NCBI GenBank assembly: GCA_963842335.1
Contig: CAWJGF010000024.1
Span: forward strand, 1 to 64,000
Source: PALSA-600 sp963842335
Lineage (GTDB): Bacteria; Actinomycetota; Thermoleophilia; Gaiellales; Gaiellaceae
Direction of reading: 5' to 3'
DNA length: 64,000 bases
Below the pieces are notes generated by a model. That model did no database searches, was not told the DNA's origin, and worked only from the letters and a program-made list of their open reading frames with translations. Each line of letters opens with the position of its first letter. Position 1 is the first letter of the stretch. This document shows, piece by piece, positions 1 through 8,192 of this stretch. The translations under genes were made by a program, and so were the position numbers.

Positions 1-15
1 GAGAGGAAGAGAGAA

Positions 16-2775
16 ATGGCGTCGCTAGAGCAGGAAAACAGAGTCCAGATTCACCCAGACGAGCTCGTCAACCATGTCGTCGACGAGGACGCCTCACTCG
101 CGGTCCGCCGCCTCTTCACAATCGAGGGGCGCGATCCTTTCGACGAAGTCGAGTGGGAGATTCGCGATGCGTTCATTCCCGGCAAGAACGGGCCGACCTT
201 CGAGCAGCGCGACGTCGAGTTCCCGAAGTTCTGGACGCAGACCGCGACGAACATCGTCGCGCAGAAGTACTTCCGCGGACGCATGACGAGCCCCGAGCGC
301 GAGCGCTCGGTGAAGACGATGATCGGGCGCATCGTCGGCACCGTCGGCACATGGGGGCGCGACGGCGGGTACTTCGCTTCGGAGGCGGAAGCGCAGACGT
401 TCGAGGACGAGCTGAAGACGATCCTCGTCAACCAGCTTGCCGCATTCAACTCGCCGGTCTGGTTCAACGTCGGGTTCGAGGAGAAGCCGCAGTGCTCCGC
501 GTGCTTCATCCTCTCGATCGAGGACAACATGGACGCGATCCTCGACTGGATCCGCCGCGAGGGCGTCATCTTCCGCGGCGGCTCGGGATCGGGCGTCAAC
601 CTCTCGCGCCTGCGGTCCTCCAAGGAACAGCTTTCGAAGGGCGGGTACGCGTCCGGGCCTGTGTCGTTCATGCGCGGCGCAGACGCGTCCGCCGGCACGA
701 TCAAGTCGGGCGGTAAGACGCGGCGCGCCGCAAAGATGGTCGTGCTCGACATCGACCATCCCGACATCGTCGAGTTCATCTGGTGCAAGTCGCACGAGGA
801 GGAGAAGGCACGCGTCCTCGAGGCTGCCGGCTACGACATGTCGCTCGACTCACCTGACTGGGCGTCGATCCAGTACCAGAACGCGAACAACTCGGTGCGC
901 GTCTCCGACGCGTTCATGGAGGCTGTCGAAGCCGACGCCGACTGGAATCTGACGGCGCGCTCCGACGGCACGGTCGTCGAGACGATGAAGGCGCGCAAGC
1001 TGCTGCACGACATCGCCGAGGCCGCGTGGCGCTGCGCCGATCCCGGCGTGCAGTACGACACCACGATCAACGCGTGGCACACGCTGCCGAACTCAGGCCG
1101 CATCAACGCGTCGAACCCGTGCTCGGAGTACATGTCGATCGACGACTCCGCGTGCAACCTCGCGTCGCTGAACCTGATGAAGTTCCGCCGTGAGGACGGC
1201 GAGCTCGACGTCGAGGCGTTCGAGCACGCATGTGACGTGATGTTCCTCGCGCAGGAGATCCTCGTCGGCAACTCGTCGTATCCGACGCCCGAGATCGAGC
1301 AGAACGCGAAGGCGTACCGCCAGCTCGGCCTCGGCTACGCGAACCTCGGAGCGCTCCTGATGGCGCGCGGGCTTGCGTACGACTCGGACGAGGGCCGTGC
1401 GTACGCCGCCGCGATCACCGCGCTGATGACAGGCCGCGCATACCGCAAGTCGTCGGAGATCGCGGGCCGCATGGGCGCGTTCGCCGGGTACCGGCCGAAC
1501 GCGGCCGCGATGATCGGCGTGATCGCCAAGCACCGTGCGTCGGTGGGCAACATCGCGAACGCCGAGACTGTCCCTGCCGATCTGCTTGGTGCGGCGCGCA
1601 AGTCGTGGGACGAGGCGCTCGACCTCGGCGAGGTGAACGGGTACCGCAACGCGCAGGCGACCGTGCTCGCTCCCACCGGGACGATCAGCTTCATGATGGA
1701 TTGCGACACGACGGGCGTCGAGCCCGACTTCTCACTCGTCAAGTCGAAGAAGCTCGTCGGCGGCGGCGAGATCACGATTGTCAACAAGACCGTTGCCGGC
1801 GGGCTCGAGAAGCTCGGCTACGCGCCGAACGAGGTCGACGAGATCGTCGCGTTCGTCGACGAGCGCAACACCGTCGTCGGTGCGCCGTATGTGAAGAGCG
1901 AGCACTATCCGGTCTTCGACTGTGCCGTCGGGGACCGCGCGATCCACTACCGCGGCCACGTGAAGATGATGGGCGCCATCCAGCCGTTCATCTCGGGCGC
2001 GATCTCGAAGACGGTGAACCTGCCGGAGACGGCCACGATCGAGGATGTCTCGCAGCTGTATGTCGACGCCTGGCGGATCGGCGTGAAGGCGGTCGCGATC
2101 TACCGCGACAACTGCAAGGTCGCGCAGCCGCTTTCGGGCAAGGGTGACAAGAGCGCGCAGGCGTCGCTCGGGCACGCGCCCGCCGGTGCGTTCGCCGCTC
2201 CGAAGCGCCGCCGGCTGCCCGACGACCGCAACGAGATCGGCCGTAAGTTCCGGGTCGGCGAGTACGAGGGTTACATCCACGTCGGCGTCTTCGACGACGG
2301 CTCGCCGGGCGACATCTTCGTCGACATCGCGAAGGACGGAACGACGCTCCAGGGTCTGATGAACTCGCTGATGATCGCGGTCTCCATGGGCCTCCAGTAC
2401 GGCGTGCCGCCCGAGGTGTACGTCTCGAAGCTCTCGCATCTGCGCTTCGAGCCGTCGGGCCTCACGAACGACGCAGACATCCGTGCGGCGAAGTCGATCC
2501 CCGACTACATCTTCCGCTGGTTCGGCAAGAAGTTCCTCGACGTCGATCAGCAGGAAGAGGCGGGAATCCTGTCGATGGAGGTGCGCGCGCAGATGGCCGA
2601 CCGGATCGCGAACGGCGAGCCGGCACACGTCGCCGAGGCACCCGCCCCCGGTCAGACCGCGCTCTTCAATCCGCACGAGGATGCGATCGAGTGCAACCGC
2701 TGCGGCGGCCGGATGGTGCGCGCCGGCACCTGCTACACGTGCCGGGACTGCGGCACGTCGACCGGCTGCGGCTGA
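16..2775 (+). CDS. nrdJ: Adenosylcobalamin-dependent (class II) ribonucleotide reductase
   Basis: Reduces ribonucleotides to deoxyribonucleotides using a B12-derived thiyl radical, independent of oxygen. The 919-residue length is usual for long actinobacterial NrdJ. Visible motifs: substrate-site Cys in QCSACF (160/163), the radical loop NPCSE (367-371, radical Cys369 with Asn367 and Glu371), a further Cys380 in SACNL, and APTGTISFMMDCDTTG. The tail (about 895-919) is a Cys-rich zinc-ribbon-like segment with CNRC, CYTC and RDCG motifs, as in NrdJ proteins that pass electrons from thioredoxin. ATG start with a purine-rich GAGGAAGAGA just before it. A strong hairpin follows, so transcription probably ends here. 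No activating protein or small subunit is needed by this class. Any cobalamin riboswitch would lie left of the window. Confidence 0.97.
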   Translation: MASLEQENRVQIHPDELVNHVVDEDASLAVRRLFTIEGRDPFDEVEWEIRDAFIPGKNGPTFEQRDVEFPKFWTQTATNIVAQKYFRGRMTSPERERSVKTMIGRIVGTVGTWGRDGGYFASEAEAQTFEDELKTILVNQLAAFNSPVWFNVGFEEKPQCSACFILSIEDNMDAILDWIRREGVIFRGGSGSGVNLSRLRSSKEQLSKGGYASGPVSFMRGADASAGTIKSGGKTRRAAKMVVLDIDHPDIVEFIWCKSHEEEKARVLEAAGYDMSLDSPDWASIQYQNANNSVRVSDAFMEAVEADADWNLTARSDGTVVETMKARKLLHDIAEAAWRCADPGVQYDTTINAWHTLPNSGRINASNPCSEYMSIDDSACNLASLNLMKFRREDGELDVEAFEHACDVMFLAQEILVGNSSYPTPEIEQNAKAYRQLGLGYANLGALLMARGLAYDSDEGRAYAAAITALMTGRAYRKSSEIAGRMGAFAGYRPNAAAMIGVIAKHRASVGNIANAETVPADLLGAARKSWDEALDLGEVNGYRNAQATVLAPTGTISFMMDCDTTGVEPDFSLVKSKKLVGGGEITIVNKTVAGGLEKLGYAPNEVDEIVAFVDERNTVVGAPYVKSEHYPVFDCAVGDRAIHYRGHVKMMGAIQPFISGAISKTVNLPETATIEDVSQLYVDAWRIGVKAVAIYRDNCKVAQPLSGKGDKSAQASLGHAPAGAFAAPKRRRLPDDRNEIGRKFRVGEYEGYIHVGVFDDGSPGDIFVDIAKDGTTLQGLMNSLMIAVSMGLQYGVPPEVYVSKLSHLRFEPSGLTNDADIRAAKSIPDYIFRWFGKKFLDVDQQEEAGILSMEVRAQMADRIANGEPAHVAEAPAPGQTALFNPHEDAIECNRCGGRMVRAGTCYTCRDCGTSTGCG

Positions 2776-2783
2776 GTCTCAAG

Positions 2784-2824
2784 CGTCTCGGGCGGGTGAC
2801 CACTCAGGTCACTCGCCCGAGACG
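2784..2824 (+). terminator. Intrinsic-type terminator hairpin after nrdJ
   Basis: A 17-bp stem (2784-2800 pairs with 2808-2824, one G-U-type mismatch) encloses a 7-nt loop, starting 8 nt after the nrdJ stop. It is followed by GTTTGC rather than a long T run, as is common for actinobacterial terminators. Confidence 0.8.
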
Positions 2825-3071
2825 GTTTGCTCACCAACCACTCTCAAACAGCTCGCGCTCTCTGGCGTCCCAGCAGCCACTGTTGATGATGCCGGAGACG
2901 TCCGGCACACCGGCACATTTGGAGGGGCTGCGGACATCCGGCCCCTTCGCTTCTCGACGACACCAGCACCCGGAACCGACAAGGCCGAACCGCCAAGGTC
3001 GGGACACGCCCCGACCGGCCAGTCGACGTGAGGAAAACGGGGCAGAATGGAACCTCGTAGCGTCCGTGACG
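2825..3071. other. Non-coding interval between nrdJ and the GNAT gene
   Basis: No convincing reading frame on either strand. It holds two small hairpins, GCCGGA-GACG-TCCGGC near 2887-2902 and GGTCGGG/CCCGACC at 2997-3016 with a 6-nt loop. I assign no function to them; they could belong to the leader of the downstream gene. Confidence 0.4.
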
Positions 3072-3098
3072 GCCGAATTTGGTCTGACCAAGTTCGGC
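3072..3098. promoter_or_regulatory. 27-bp palindrome with FadR/GntR-like core
   Basis: Arms GCCGAATTTGGTC and GACCAAGTTCGGC around a central T; 12 of 13 arm positions are complementary. The core TTGGTC-T-GACCAA has the TGGTNNGACCA shape known for FadR-subfamily GntR operators. It ends 37 nt before the GNAT start. A 23/27 identical copy lies at 24912-24938 upstream of dihydropyrimidinase. No GntR gene is in the window. Confidence 0.6.
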
Positions 3099-3135
3099 CC
3101 TCGGCGGCCACTTGCCTCGATCCAAACCCGATCCG

Positions 3136-3588
3136 ATGCTGATCATCCGCGAACTGACAGCTGAGGAGACCGACCTCGTCGACCGGTACTTGCCACTGAG
3201 CCGGCTCGACCAGCACGCCGCCGAGGGCTCGACGTACCTGATCGCCTGGGAGGACGACGAGCCGGTCGGGCACGCGCACGTTGCCTGGCGCGAGACGCAT
3301 CTCGGTCTCCCTGAGATCCAGGACGTCTACGTGTCGCCCGACCGCCGGCGTCGCCGCGTCGCGACCCGCCTGACCGAGGCGGCGGAGAACGCCGCGCGTG
3401 CTCGGGGTTGCGCTCGGATGAGCCTCAGCGTCAGCGCCGAAGGGAATCCGGCGGCGCGGAGCCTCTACGAGCGCCTCGGCTACCGCGATGCGGGCGTTGC
3501 TCCCGTTCGGGCTCTGGGAGTGATCACGCTGCGCGGACAGCCGTTCGATGTCGACGACACCCTCGTGTACCTGGCGAAGCCCCTCTAG
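3136..3588 (+). CDS. GNAT-family N-acetyltransferase
   Basis: Predicted acyl-CoA-dependent acetyltransferase of unknown substrate, about 150 residues, cytoplasmic. The acetyl-CoA loop is visible as the V-Y-V-S-P-D-R-R-R-R-R-V-A-T-R-L run in the middle, followed by the usual NPAARSLYERLGY helix-strand near the C-terminus. I chose the ATG at 3136 because MLIIRELTAEE is a natural beta-1 start; a TTG at 3112 would add eight residues that overlap the regulatory palindrome's flank. The gene converges on the PPOX gene and the two share the CTAG at 3585-3588 for their stop codons. The upstream FadR-like palindrome suggests it is regulated. Confidence 0.85.
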   Translation: MLIIRELTAEETDLVDRYLPLSRLDQHAAEGSTYLIAWEDDEPVGHAHVAWRETHLGLPEIQDVYVSPDRRRRRVATRLTEAAENAARARGCARMSLSVSAEGNPAARSLYERLGYRDAGVAPVRALGVITLRGQPFDVDDTLVYLAKPL

Positions 3589-4211
3589 TAGAGACCCTCG
3601 CCGCGCGCGTAGCGTTCCGCGCGCGCACGGTCGTATTCCTCCGGGTCGAGCCGCGAATCACTCACGGCCTTGAGAATCTCGCCGCTCGACGGCAGCTCCG
3701 ACCGATCGATATGTCGCTCGGGGTTCCAGAGATCCGACCGGATGAGCGCCTTCGAGCACTGCGTGTACGCCTCTTCGATCGAAACCAGGATCCCGAGGCG
3801 CGGCGCCTTGCCGTCGACGATGCTCCCAGCGAGCAATTCGGGATCGTCGACGATGACCGCGCGGCCGTTGACCCGCAAGCTGTCGCCGACACCCGGGATC
3901 AGGAACAGCAGGCCGATGCGCGGGTCGTGGAGCAGGTTGGTGAGCGTGTCGGCAATGCGGTTGCCGGGCCGCTCCGGCAAGAGCAGCGTGCGCTCATCGA
4001 GGATCCGTGCGAAGCCGGGCGGGTCCCCTCGCGGCGAGACGTCGAGGCCACCGTCGGGGCGCGTCGTTGCGACGCAGACGAACGGCGACCGCTCGACGAA
4101 CTGCCTGACCAGGTGGTTCAGACGGTCGTCGATCTTGCCGGCGACGAGCTCCGACGGAGTGCCGATCATGGCGCGCAACTCGTGCTCGTCGGTGATCGTC
4201 CGCGGCGTCAT
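3585..4211 (-). CDS. Pyridoxamine 5'-phosphate oxidase-family flavoprotein
   Basis: 208-residue protein of the PPOX/split-barrel fold, likely binding FMN (some relatives in F420-making actinobacteria bind F420). The core FVCVATTRPDGGLDVSPRGDPPGF (about 44-67), LLLPERPGNRIADTLTNLLHDPRIGLLFLIPG and SLRVNGRAVIVDDPELL are typical of the FMN-dependent MSMEG_1061-type subgroup. The physiological substrate is not known for that subgroup, so this is not evidence for vitamin B6 salvage. Single gene, ATG start, divergent from the aldo/keto reductase with a 68-bp gap, and with a TATGCT hexamer at -12 to -7 suggesting a leaderless mRNA. Confidence 0.88.
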   Translation of the reverse strand: MTPRTITDEHELRAMIGTPSELVAGKIDDRLNHLVRQFVERSPFVCVATTRPDGGLDVSPRGDPPGFARILDERTLLLPERPGNRIADTLTNLLHDPRIGLLFLIPGVGDSLRVNGRAVIVDDPELLAGSIVDGKAPRLGILVSIEEAYTQCSKALIRSDLWNPERHIDRSELPSSGEILKAVSDSRLDPEEYDRARAERYARGEGLY

Positions 4212-4217
4212 TCACCG

Positions 4218-4223
4218 AGCATA
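4218..4223 (-). promoter_or_regulatory. Leaderless -10 element for the PPOX gene
   Basis: TATGCT on the minus strand, exactly -12 to -7 from the ATG, with no Shine-Dalgarno. It belongs to a set of nine such exact matches in the window. Confidence 0.6.
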
Positions 4224-4266
4224 GCCTCGGCACTCGCAACCGAATCGCCGACCGAGCCGCGATCGC

Positions 4267-4272
4267 TAAAGT
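4267..4272 (+). promoter_or_regulatory. Probable -10 element for the aldo/keto reductase
   Basis: TAAAGT at -13 to -8 from the ATG at 4280, one base off the exact leaderless spacing. Confidence 0.45.
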
Positions 4273-4279
4273 CGAAGGA

Positions 4280-5302
4280 ATGGAGCATCGCTCACTCGGT
4301 CGCACCGGCCTGCAGGTCAGTCCGCTCTGCCTGGGCGCCATGATGTTCGGCGCGTGGGGGAACACCGACCACGAGGAGTCGATCGGAGTCATTCACCGTG
4401 CCCTCGACGCGGGCATCAACTTCATCGATACGGCTGATGTCTACGCGCGTGGCGAGTCCGAGGAGATCGTCGGCAAGGCTCTGAAGGGTCGCCGTGACTC
4501 GGTGGTCCTCGCAACGAAGGTGCACGGCGCGATGCACGACGCCGACCCGAACATGGCCGGCAACTCGCGGCGCTGGATCATGCAGGAAGTCGACGCGAGC
4601 CTGCAACGTCTCCAGACCGACTGGATCGACCTCTACCAGATCCACCGCTGGGATCCCTGGACCGCACACGAGGAGACGCTCGGTGCGCTCACCGATCTCC
4701 AGCGCGCCGGGAAGATCCGCTATCTCGGGTCGTCGACGTATCCGCCGTCGGAGATCGTCGAGGCTCAGTGGGTGGCCGAACGCTGTGGGCTCGCCCGCTA
4801 CGTCAGCGAGCAGCCGCCGTACTCGATCCTCGTCCGCGGTGTCGAGACTGAAGTACTGCCGACTTGCGCCCGCCACGACATGGGCGTCATCCCCTGGAGC
4901 CCGCTCGCAGGAGGCTGGCTGTCGGGCGCGTACCGCAAGGGGCGCGAGAACCAGAGCCATCGCGCAACGCGCATCCCGAGCCGCTACGACCTGTCCCTCC
5001 CCGAGAACCAGCGCAAGCTCGAGGCTGTCGAGCAGCTCGCGCTGCTCGCCGAAGAGGCCGGGCTCGAGCTGATCCACCTCGCACTCGCATTCGTGATCCG
5101 GCATCCGGCAGTCACCTCGGCGATCATCGGCCCGCGCACGCTCGAGCAGTTCGAAGGGCAGATCGGCGCGGTCGACGTCGAGCTCTCGGACGACGTTCTC
5201 GACAGGATCGACGCGATCGTCCCGCCGGGGACGAACCTGAATCCGGCCGACGCCGGCTGGCGACCCCCGCACCTCGATGACCCAGCCGCGCGCCGCCGCT
5301 GA
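4280..5302 (+). CDS. Aldo/keto reductase
   Basis: NADPH-dependent carbonyl reductase of the AKR superfamily, 340 residues, TIM barrel, cytoplasmic. The catalytic tetrad is complete: Asp50 (FIDTADVY), Tyr55, Lys80 (LATKVHG) and His122 (YQIHRWD). The C-terminal IIGPRTLEQF segment is the usual NADP-phosphate-binding region. It resembles the group that takes in YghZ/Gpr69-like and Kv-beta-like reductases; the substrate cannot be told. It starts with ATG just after a TAAAGT hexamer and stands alone. Confidence 0.93.
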   Translation: MEHRSLGRTGLQVSPLCLGAMMFGAWGNTDHEESIGVIHRALDAGINFIDTADVYARGESEEIVGKALKGRRDSVVLATKVHGAMHDADPNMAGNSRRWIMQEVDASLQRLQTDWIDLYQIHRWDPWTAHEETLGALTDLQRAGKIRYLGSSTYPPSEIVEAQWVAERCGLARYVSEQPPYSILVRGVETEVLPTCARHDMGVIPWSPLAGGWLSGAYRKGRENQSHRATRIPSRYDLSLPENQRKLEAVEQLALLAEEAGLELIHLALAFVIRHPAVTSAIIGPRTLEQFEGQIGAVDVELSDDVLDRIDAIVPPGTNLNPADAGWRPPHLDDPAARRR

Positions 5303-5372
5303 TCCAGGCCACCGTCCGCCGGTAATTCGGCAATTCTTAGCCTGCTCTAGGGCGCGGCCCATACGGTCCCCC

Positions 5373-5404
5373 CGTGCTTAAGGCTGCGCGTGCTTAAGGC
5401 TGCG
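5373..5404 (+). repeat. Perfect 16-bp tandem duplication across a start codon
   Basis: CGTGCTTAAGGCTGCG occurs twice head to tail (5373-5388, 5389-5404). The second copy supplies the GTG start of the glutamic peptidase; the first copy has the same GTG but runs into TAA after seven codons. Confidence 0.9.
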
Positions 5405-6241
5405 ACTCTGGCGACCGTCGCGCTGATCGCGGCGTGCGCCTCCGCCGGGGAAGCGACAGCCACGAGTCACACCGACCGCTACGCCGCCCGGGCAAGCAAC
5501 TCGCTCGATCCGCAGGCGAGCTCGAACTGGGCGGGATACGCGGCCGTTGCTCCCGTCGGCGGCACAGCCGACTTCAGCGACGTCACCGCGACCTGGGTTC
5601 AGCCGAAGGCGAAGTGCACGACCGGCCGTGGAGATTCGGCCGCGTTCTGGGTCGGCCTCGGCGGCGACCTCGCCGACTCGCAGTCCCTGGAGCAACTCGG
5701 CACAGAAGCCGACTGCGACGCCAGCGGCACCGCGCCCACGTACGGCGCCTGGTGGGAGATCGTGCCGGCCGCGTCCGTGCCGATCCCACTGAAGATCCGT
5801 GCAGGAGACCGCGTCACCGCTGCCGTGCTCGTCAAGGGGCAGGCGGTCACGATGAGCTTGAAGGACACGACGCGGCGGACCCGCTTCTCCAAGACGATCA
5901 CCGTGACCCATCCACTTGATGTCGCATCGGCCGAATGGATCGCCGAGGCTCCTTCGACGTGCACTGCGAACGGACGCTGCCGCGCCGTGCCGCTCAACCA
6001 GTTCGGCAGCGTCACGTTCACGAATGCCACCGCAATCGCCGACGGTCACCCTGGAACGATTTCCGATCCAGCTTGGGTGGCGGCGCCGATCGAGCTGATC
6101 GCGAGCGGAGGTGGCGGTCGCTTCTTCGGTCGCGGCGACGTCCTCGGCCCCGGGGTCGGTGCCGTGCCCGGCGATCTCTCGTCGGACGGGCGGTCGTTCA
6201 GCGTCGCGTGGCAGCAGAACGTGGTACCTCCCGGCCCCTGA
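5390..6241 (+). CDS. Secreted G1-family (eqolisin) glutamic endopeptidase
   Basis: Predicted exported acid-type endopeptidase, 283 residues. Family marks are in order: SSNWAGY (44-50), TWVQPK (69-73), FWVGLGGD (87-93), SLEQLGTEADC with the catalytic-type Gln102, YGAWWEIVP (119-126) and SAEWIAEAPS (180-189), which carries the catalytic Glu (182 or 186). The N-terminus is a hydrophobic export signal; IAAC at 13-16 could be a lipobox, giving a lipoprotein anchored at Cys16. The GTG start lies in a tandem repeat. G1 peptidases were first known from fungi and are sparse in bacteria. Alternative start: none better in frame upstream. Confidence 0.88.
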   Translation: MLKAATLATVALIAACASAGEATATSHTDRYAARASNSLDPQASSNWAGYAAVAPVGGTADFSDVTATWVQPKAKCTTGRGDSAAFWVGLGGDLADSQSLEQLGTEADCDASGTAPTYGAWWEIVPAASVPIPLKIRAGDRVTAAVLVKGQAVTMSLKDTTRRTRFSKTITVTHPLDVASAEWIAEAPSTCTANGRCRAVPLNQFGSVTFTNATAIADGHPGTISDPAWVAAPIELIASGGGGRFFGRGDVLGPGVGAVPGDLSSDGRSFSVAWQQNVVPPGP

Positions 6242-6382
6242 CGAGGGGACGCCGCTCGGCGACGCTCACGCGGCCACCGATGGCCGGGGTGGACGAACTC
6301 GAGCGTGCCGAGCGGCGCACAAATCGGACTCGGGATCGATCCGCGCGGCCTGACGCTGCGCCTGCATGAGAAGATCGCTGCG

Positions 6383-7252
6383 ATGCGCAGGATCGAACTG
6401 GCGAACGGGCGCACGCTGGGCGTGCACGATGGCGGCGATCCGGCCGGCGCGCCGGTGCTGATGCAGCACGGCACGCCCGGCTCAGGCCTCCTCTACTCGC
6501 ACGCCGATTCGCTCGCGCGCGAACAGGGAATCCGCCTGATCGGATACGACCGTCCGGGTTACGGCGATTCGACACGGCACGCCGGTCGTTCGGTCGCCGA
6601 TTGCGCCGCCGACGTCGATCAGCTTGCCGACGCGCTCGGGCTCGGGCGGTACACGTCGTGGGGCATCTCGGGCGGCGGCCCGCACGTCCTCGCGTGCGCG
6701 GCGCTGTGCGACGACCGCCTCACGGCCGTCGCAAGCCTCGCCGCAGTCGCCCCGTGGGACTCCGACGGTCTCGACTGGCTTGCCGGTATGGGTGACGCGA
6801 ACCTCGAGGAGTTCGGCGCTGTGCTCACCGGCGAAGAGGCGCTTCGCCCGTTGCTCGAGCGCGATCGGAGCGAGATGCTCGCAGCATCCCCTGACGAGCT
6901 TGTGACTGTCTGGTCGTCGCTGCTCGGCGAGGAGGATCGAAGCGTCCTCTCGAACGAGTTCGCCGGCTACGTGCTCGCGTCCTGCGCGCGGGGCCTGGGC
7001 GAGGGAGTCGACGGGTGGCTCGACGACGACCTTGCGTTCGTCGAGCCGTGGGGCTTCACCCCGGAGTCGATCGACCGCCCGGTGCTACTGCTGCACGGCG
7101 CCGACGACCGGTTCGTTCCGGTCTTGCACGGCCACTGGCTCGCCGCCCGCATCCCGGCGGTCGAGGCGCGCATCTCCGACGCCGACGGCCACCTGACGCT
7201 CATCGAGCGCCGGTTGCGCGAAGTGAACGAGTGGCTGCTGGCACACAGCTGA
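6383..7252 (+). CDS. Alpha/beta-hydrolase fold protein
   Basis: 289-residue serine hydrolase. The oxyanion motif HGTPGSG (29-35), nucleophile elbow GISGGG with Ser96, acid in LLHGADDRFVP and histidine in SDADGHLTLIE form a full catalytic triad. It resembles the haloalkane dehalogenase/epoxide hydrolase-like lineage, but the true substrate is not evident. I use the ATG at 6383 (MRRIELANGR), because the frame upstream to 6305 looks non-coding. Its 3' end overlaps the proline dehydrogenase start by 22 nt, implying a two-gene operon. The 141 bp before it hold only a small CGGCCA/TGGCCG hairpin near 6271. Confidence 0.85.
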   Translation: MRRIELANGRTLGVHDGGDPAGAPVLMQHGTPGSGLLYSHADSLAREQGIRLIGYDRPGYGDSTRHAGRSVADCAADVDQLADALGLGRYTSWGISGGGPHVLACAALCDDRLTAVASLAAVAPWDSDGLDWLAGMGDANLEEFGAVLTGEEALRPLLERDRSEMLAASPDELVTVWSSLLGEEDRSVLSNEFAGYVLASCARGLGEGVDGWLDDDLAFVEPWGFTPESIDRPVLLLHGADDRFVPVLHGHWLAARIPAVEARISDADGHLTLIERRLREVNEWLLAHS

Positions 7253-8181
7253 CGAGCGCGGTCAACGCGGCCCTGCGTAAGGGCATCCTCGCGGCCGCCG
7301 ACAGCAAGCGAGTCCAGCGGCTGGTGCGACGGCACGGCATGCGATTCGGCGCCGGCCGCTTCGTCGCCGGCGAGACGCTCGACGAATGCGCTGCGGTGCT
7401 CAAGAGACTGAACGACCAAGGGCTCGCCGCGAACACGACGCTCCTGGGCGAGGGCGTGCTCGAGCCGGGCCAGACCGATGAGGTCGTGCGCGCGTACACC
7501 AACGTGCTCGACCGGATCGCGGCGGACAACCTGAACGCGAACGTCGCGTTGAAGCTGACACACCTCGGCCTCGAGTTCGACGAGGAGCTCGCGTTCGAGA
7601 ACGTTCGAACCCTCGTCGCGCGCGCGTCCGAACGCGGCAGCTTCATCCGCATCGACATGGAGCAATCGCAGTTCGTCGAGCCAACGCTGCGCATCTACCG
7701 GCGACTCCGTGAAGACGGCCTCTCTGACGTCGGCACGGTATTGCAGACCTACCTGTACCGCACGCCCGCCGACCTCGAGGCGCTGCTGCCGCTCGCCCCG
7801 AACCTGCGGCTCGTGAAGGGCGCGTACCTCGAGCCGGCGGCGATCGCCTACCCGAAGAAGGCCGATGTCGATGCGGCCTACATTCTCCTGCTCGAACGGA
7901 TGCTCGATGCGGGCGGATACACGGCGATCGCAACCCACGACGAGCGCTTGATCGAGCACGCGGTCAGCTTTGCCAAGGCACACGAGATCCCGCACGACCG
8001 CTTCGAGTTCCAGATGCTCTACGGCGTGCGCCCGCAGCTCCAGCTCTCGCTCGTCCGCCGCGGGTTCAAGGTGCTCGTCGCAACCCCGTTCGGGCCTGAG
8101 TGGTACCCCTATCTGATGCGCCGCCTCGGCGAGCGCCCCGCCAACCTTCTGTTCTTCCTGCGAAACACGCTCCGCGGGTAG
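7231..8181 (+). CDS. Proline dehydrogenase (monofunctional)
   Basis: FAD enzyme that oxidises L-proline to pyrroline-5-carboxylate. At 316 residues it is the short stand-alone form, lacking the P5C dehydrogenase half of PutA. Recognisable blocks: FIRIDMEQSQFVEPTLRIYR, LRLVKGAYLEPAAIAYPKK, ATHDERLIEHA, FEFQMLYGVRPQLQ and the NLLFFLRNTLRG end. The GTG at 7231 was chosen as the last good start before the conserved region; it lies inside the upstream hydrolase gene, so the two are probably translationally coupled. No P5C dehydrogenase is in the window. Confidence 0.93.
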   Translation: MAAGTQLTSAVNAALRKGILAAADSKRVQRLVRRHGMRFGAGRFVAGETLDECAAVLKRLNDQGLAANTTLLGEGVLEPGQTDEVVRAYTNVLDRIAADNLNANVALKLTHLGLEFDEELAFENVRTLVARASERGSFIRIDMEQSQFVEPTLRIYRRLREDGLSDVGTVLQTYLYRTPADLEALLPLAPNLRLVKGAYLEPAAIAYPKKADVDAAYILLLERMLDAGGYTAIATHDERLIEHAVSFAKAHEIPHDRFEFQMLYGVRPQLQLSLVRRGFKVLVATPFGPEWYPYLMRRLGERPANLLFFLRNTLRG

Positions 8182-8192
8182 GACGCGCACAC

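Noticed and set aside
1..15. Cobalamin riboswitch before nrdJ
   Set aside because: Only 15 bases of upstream sequence are available, so nothing can be said.
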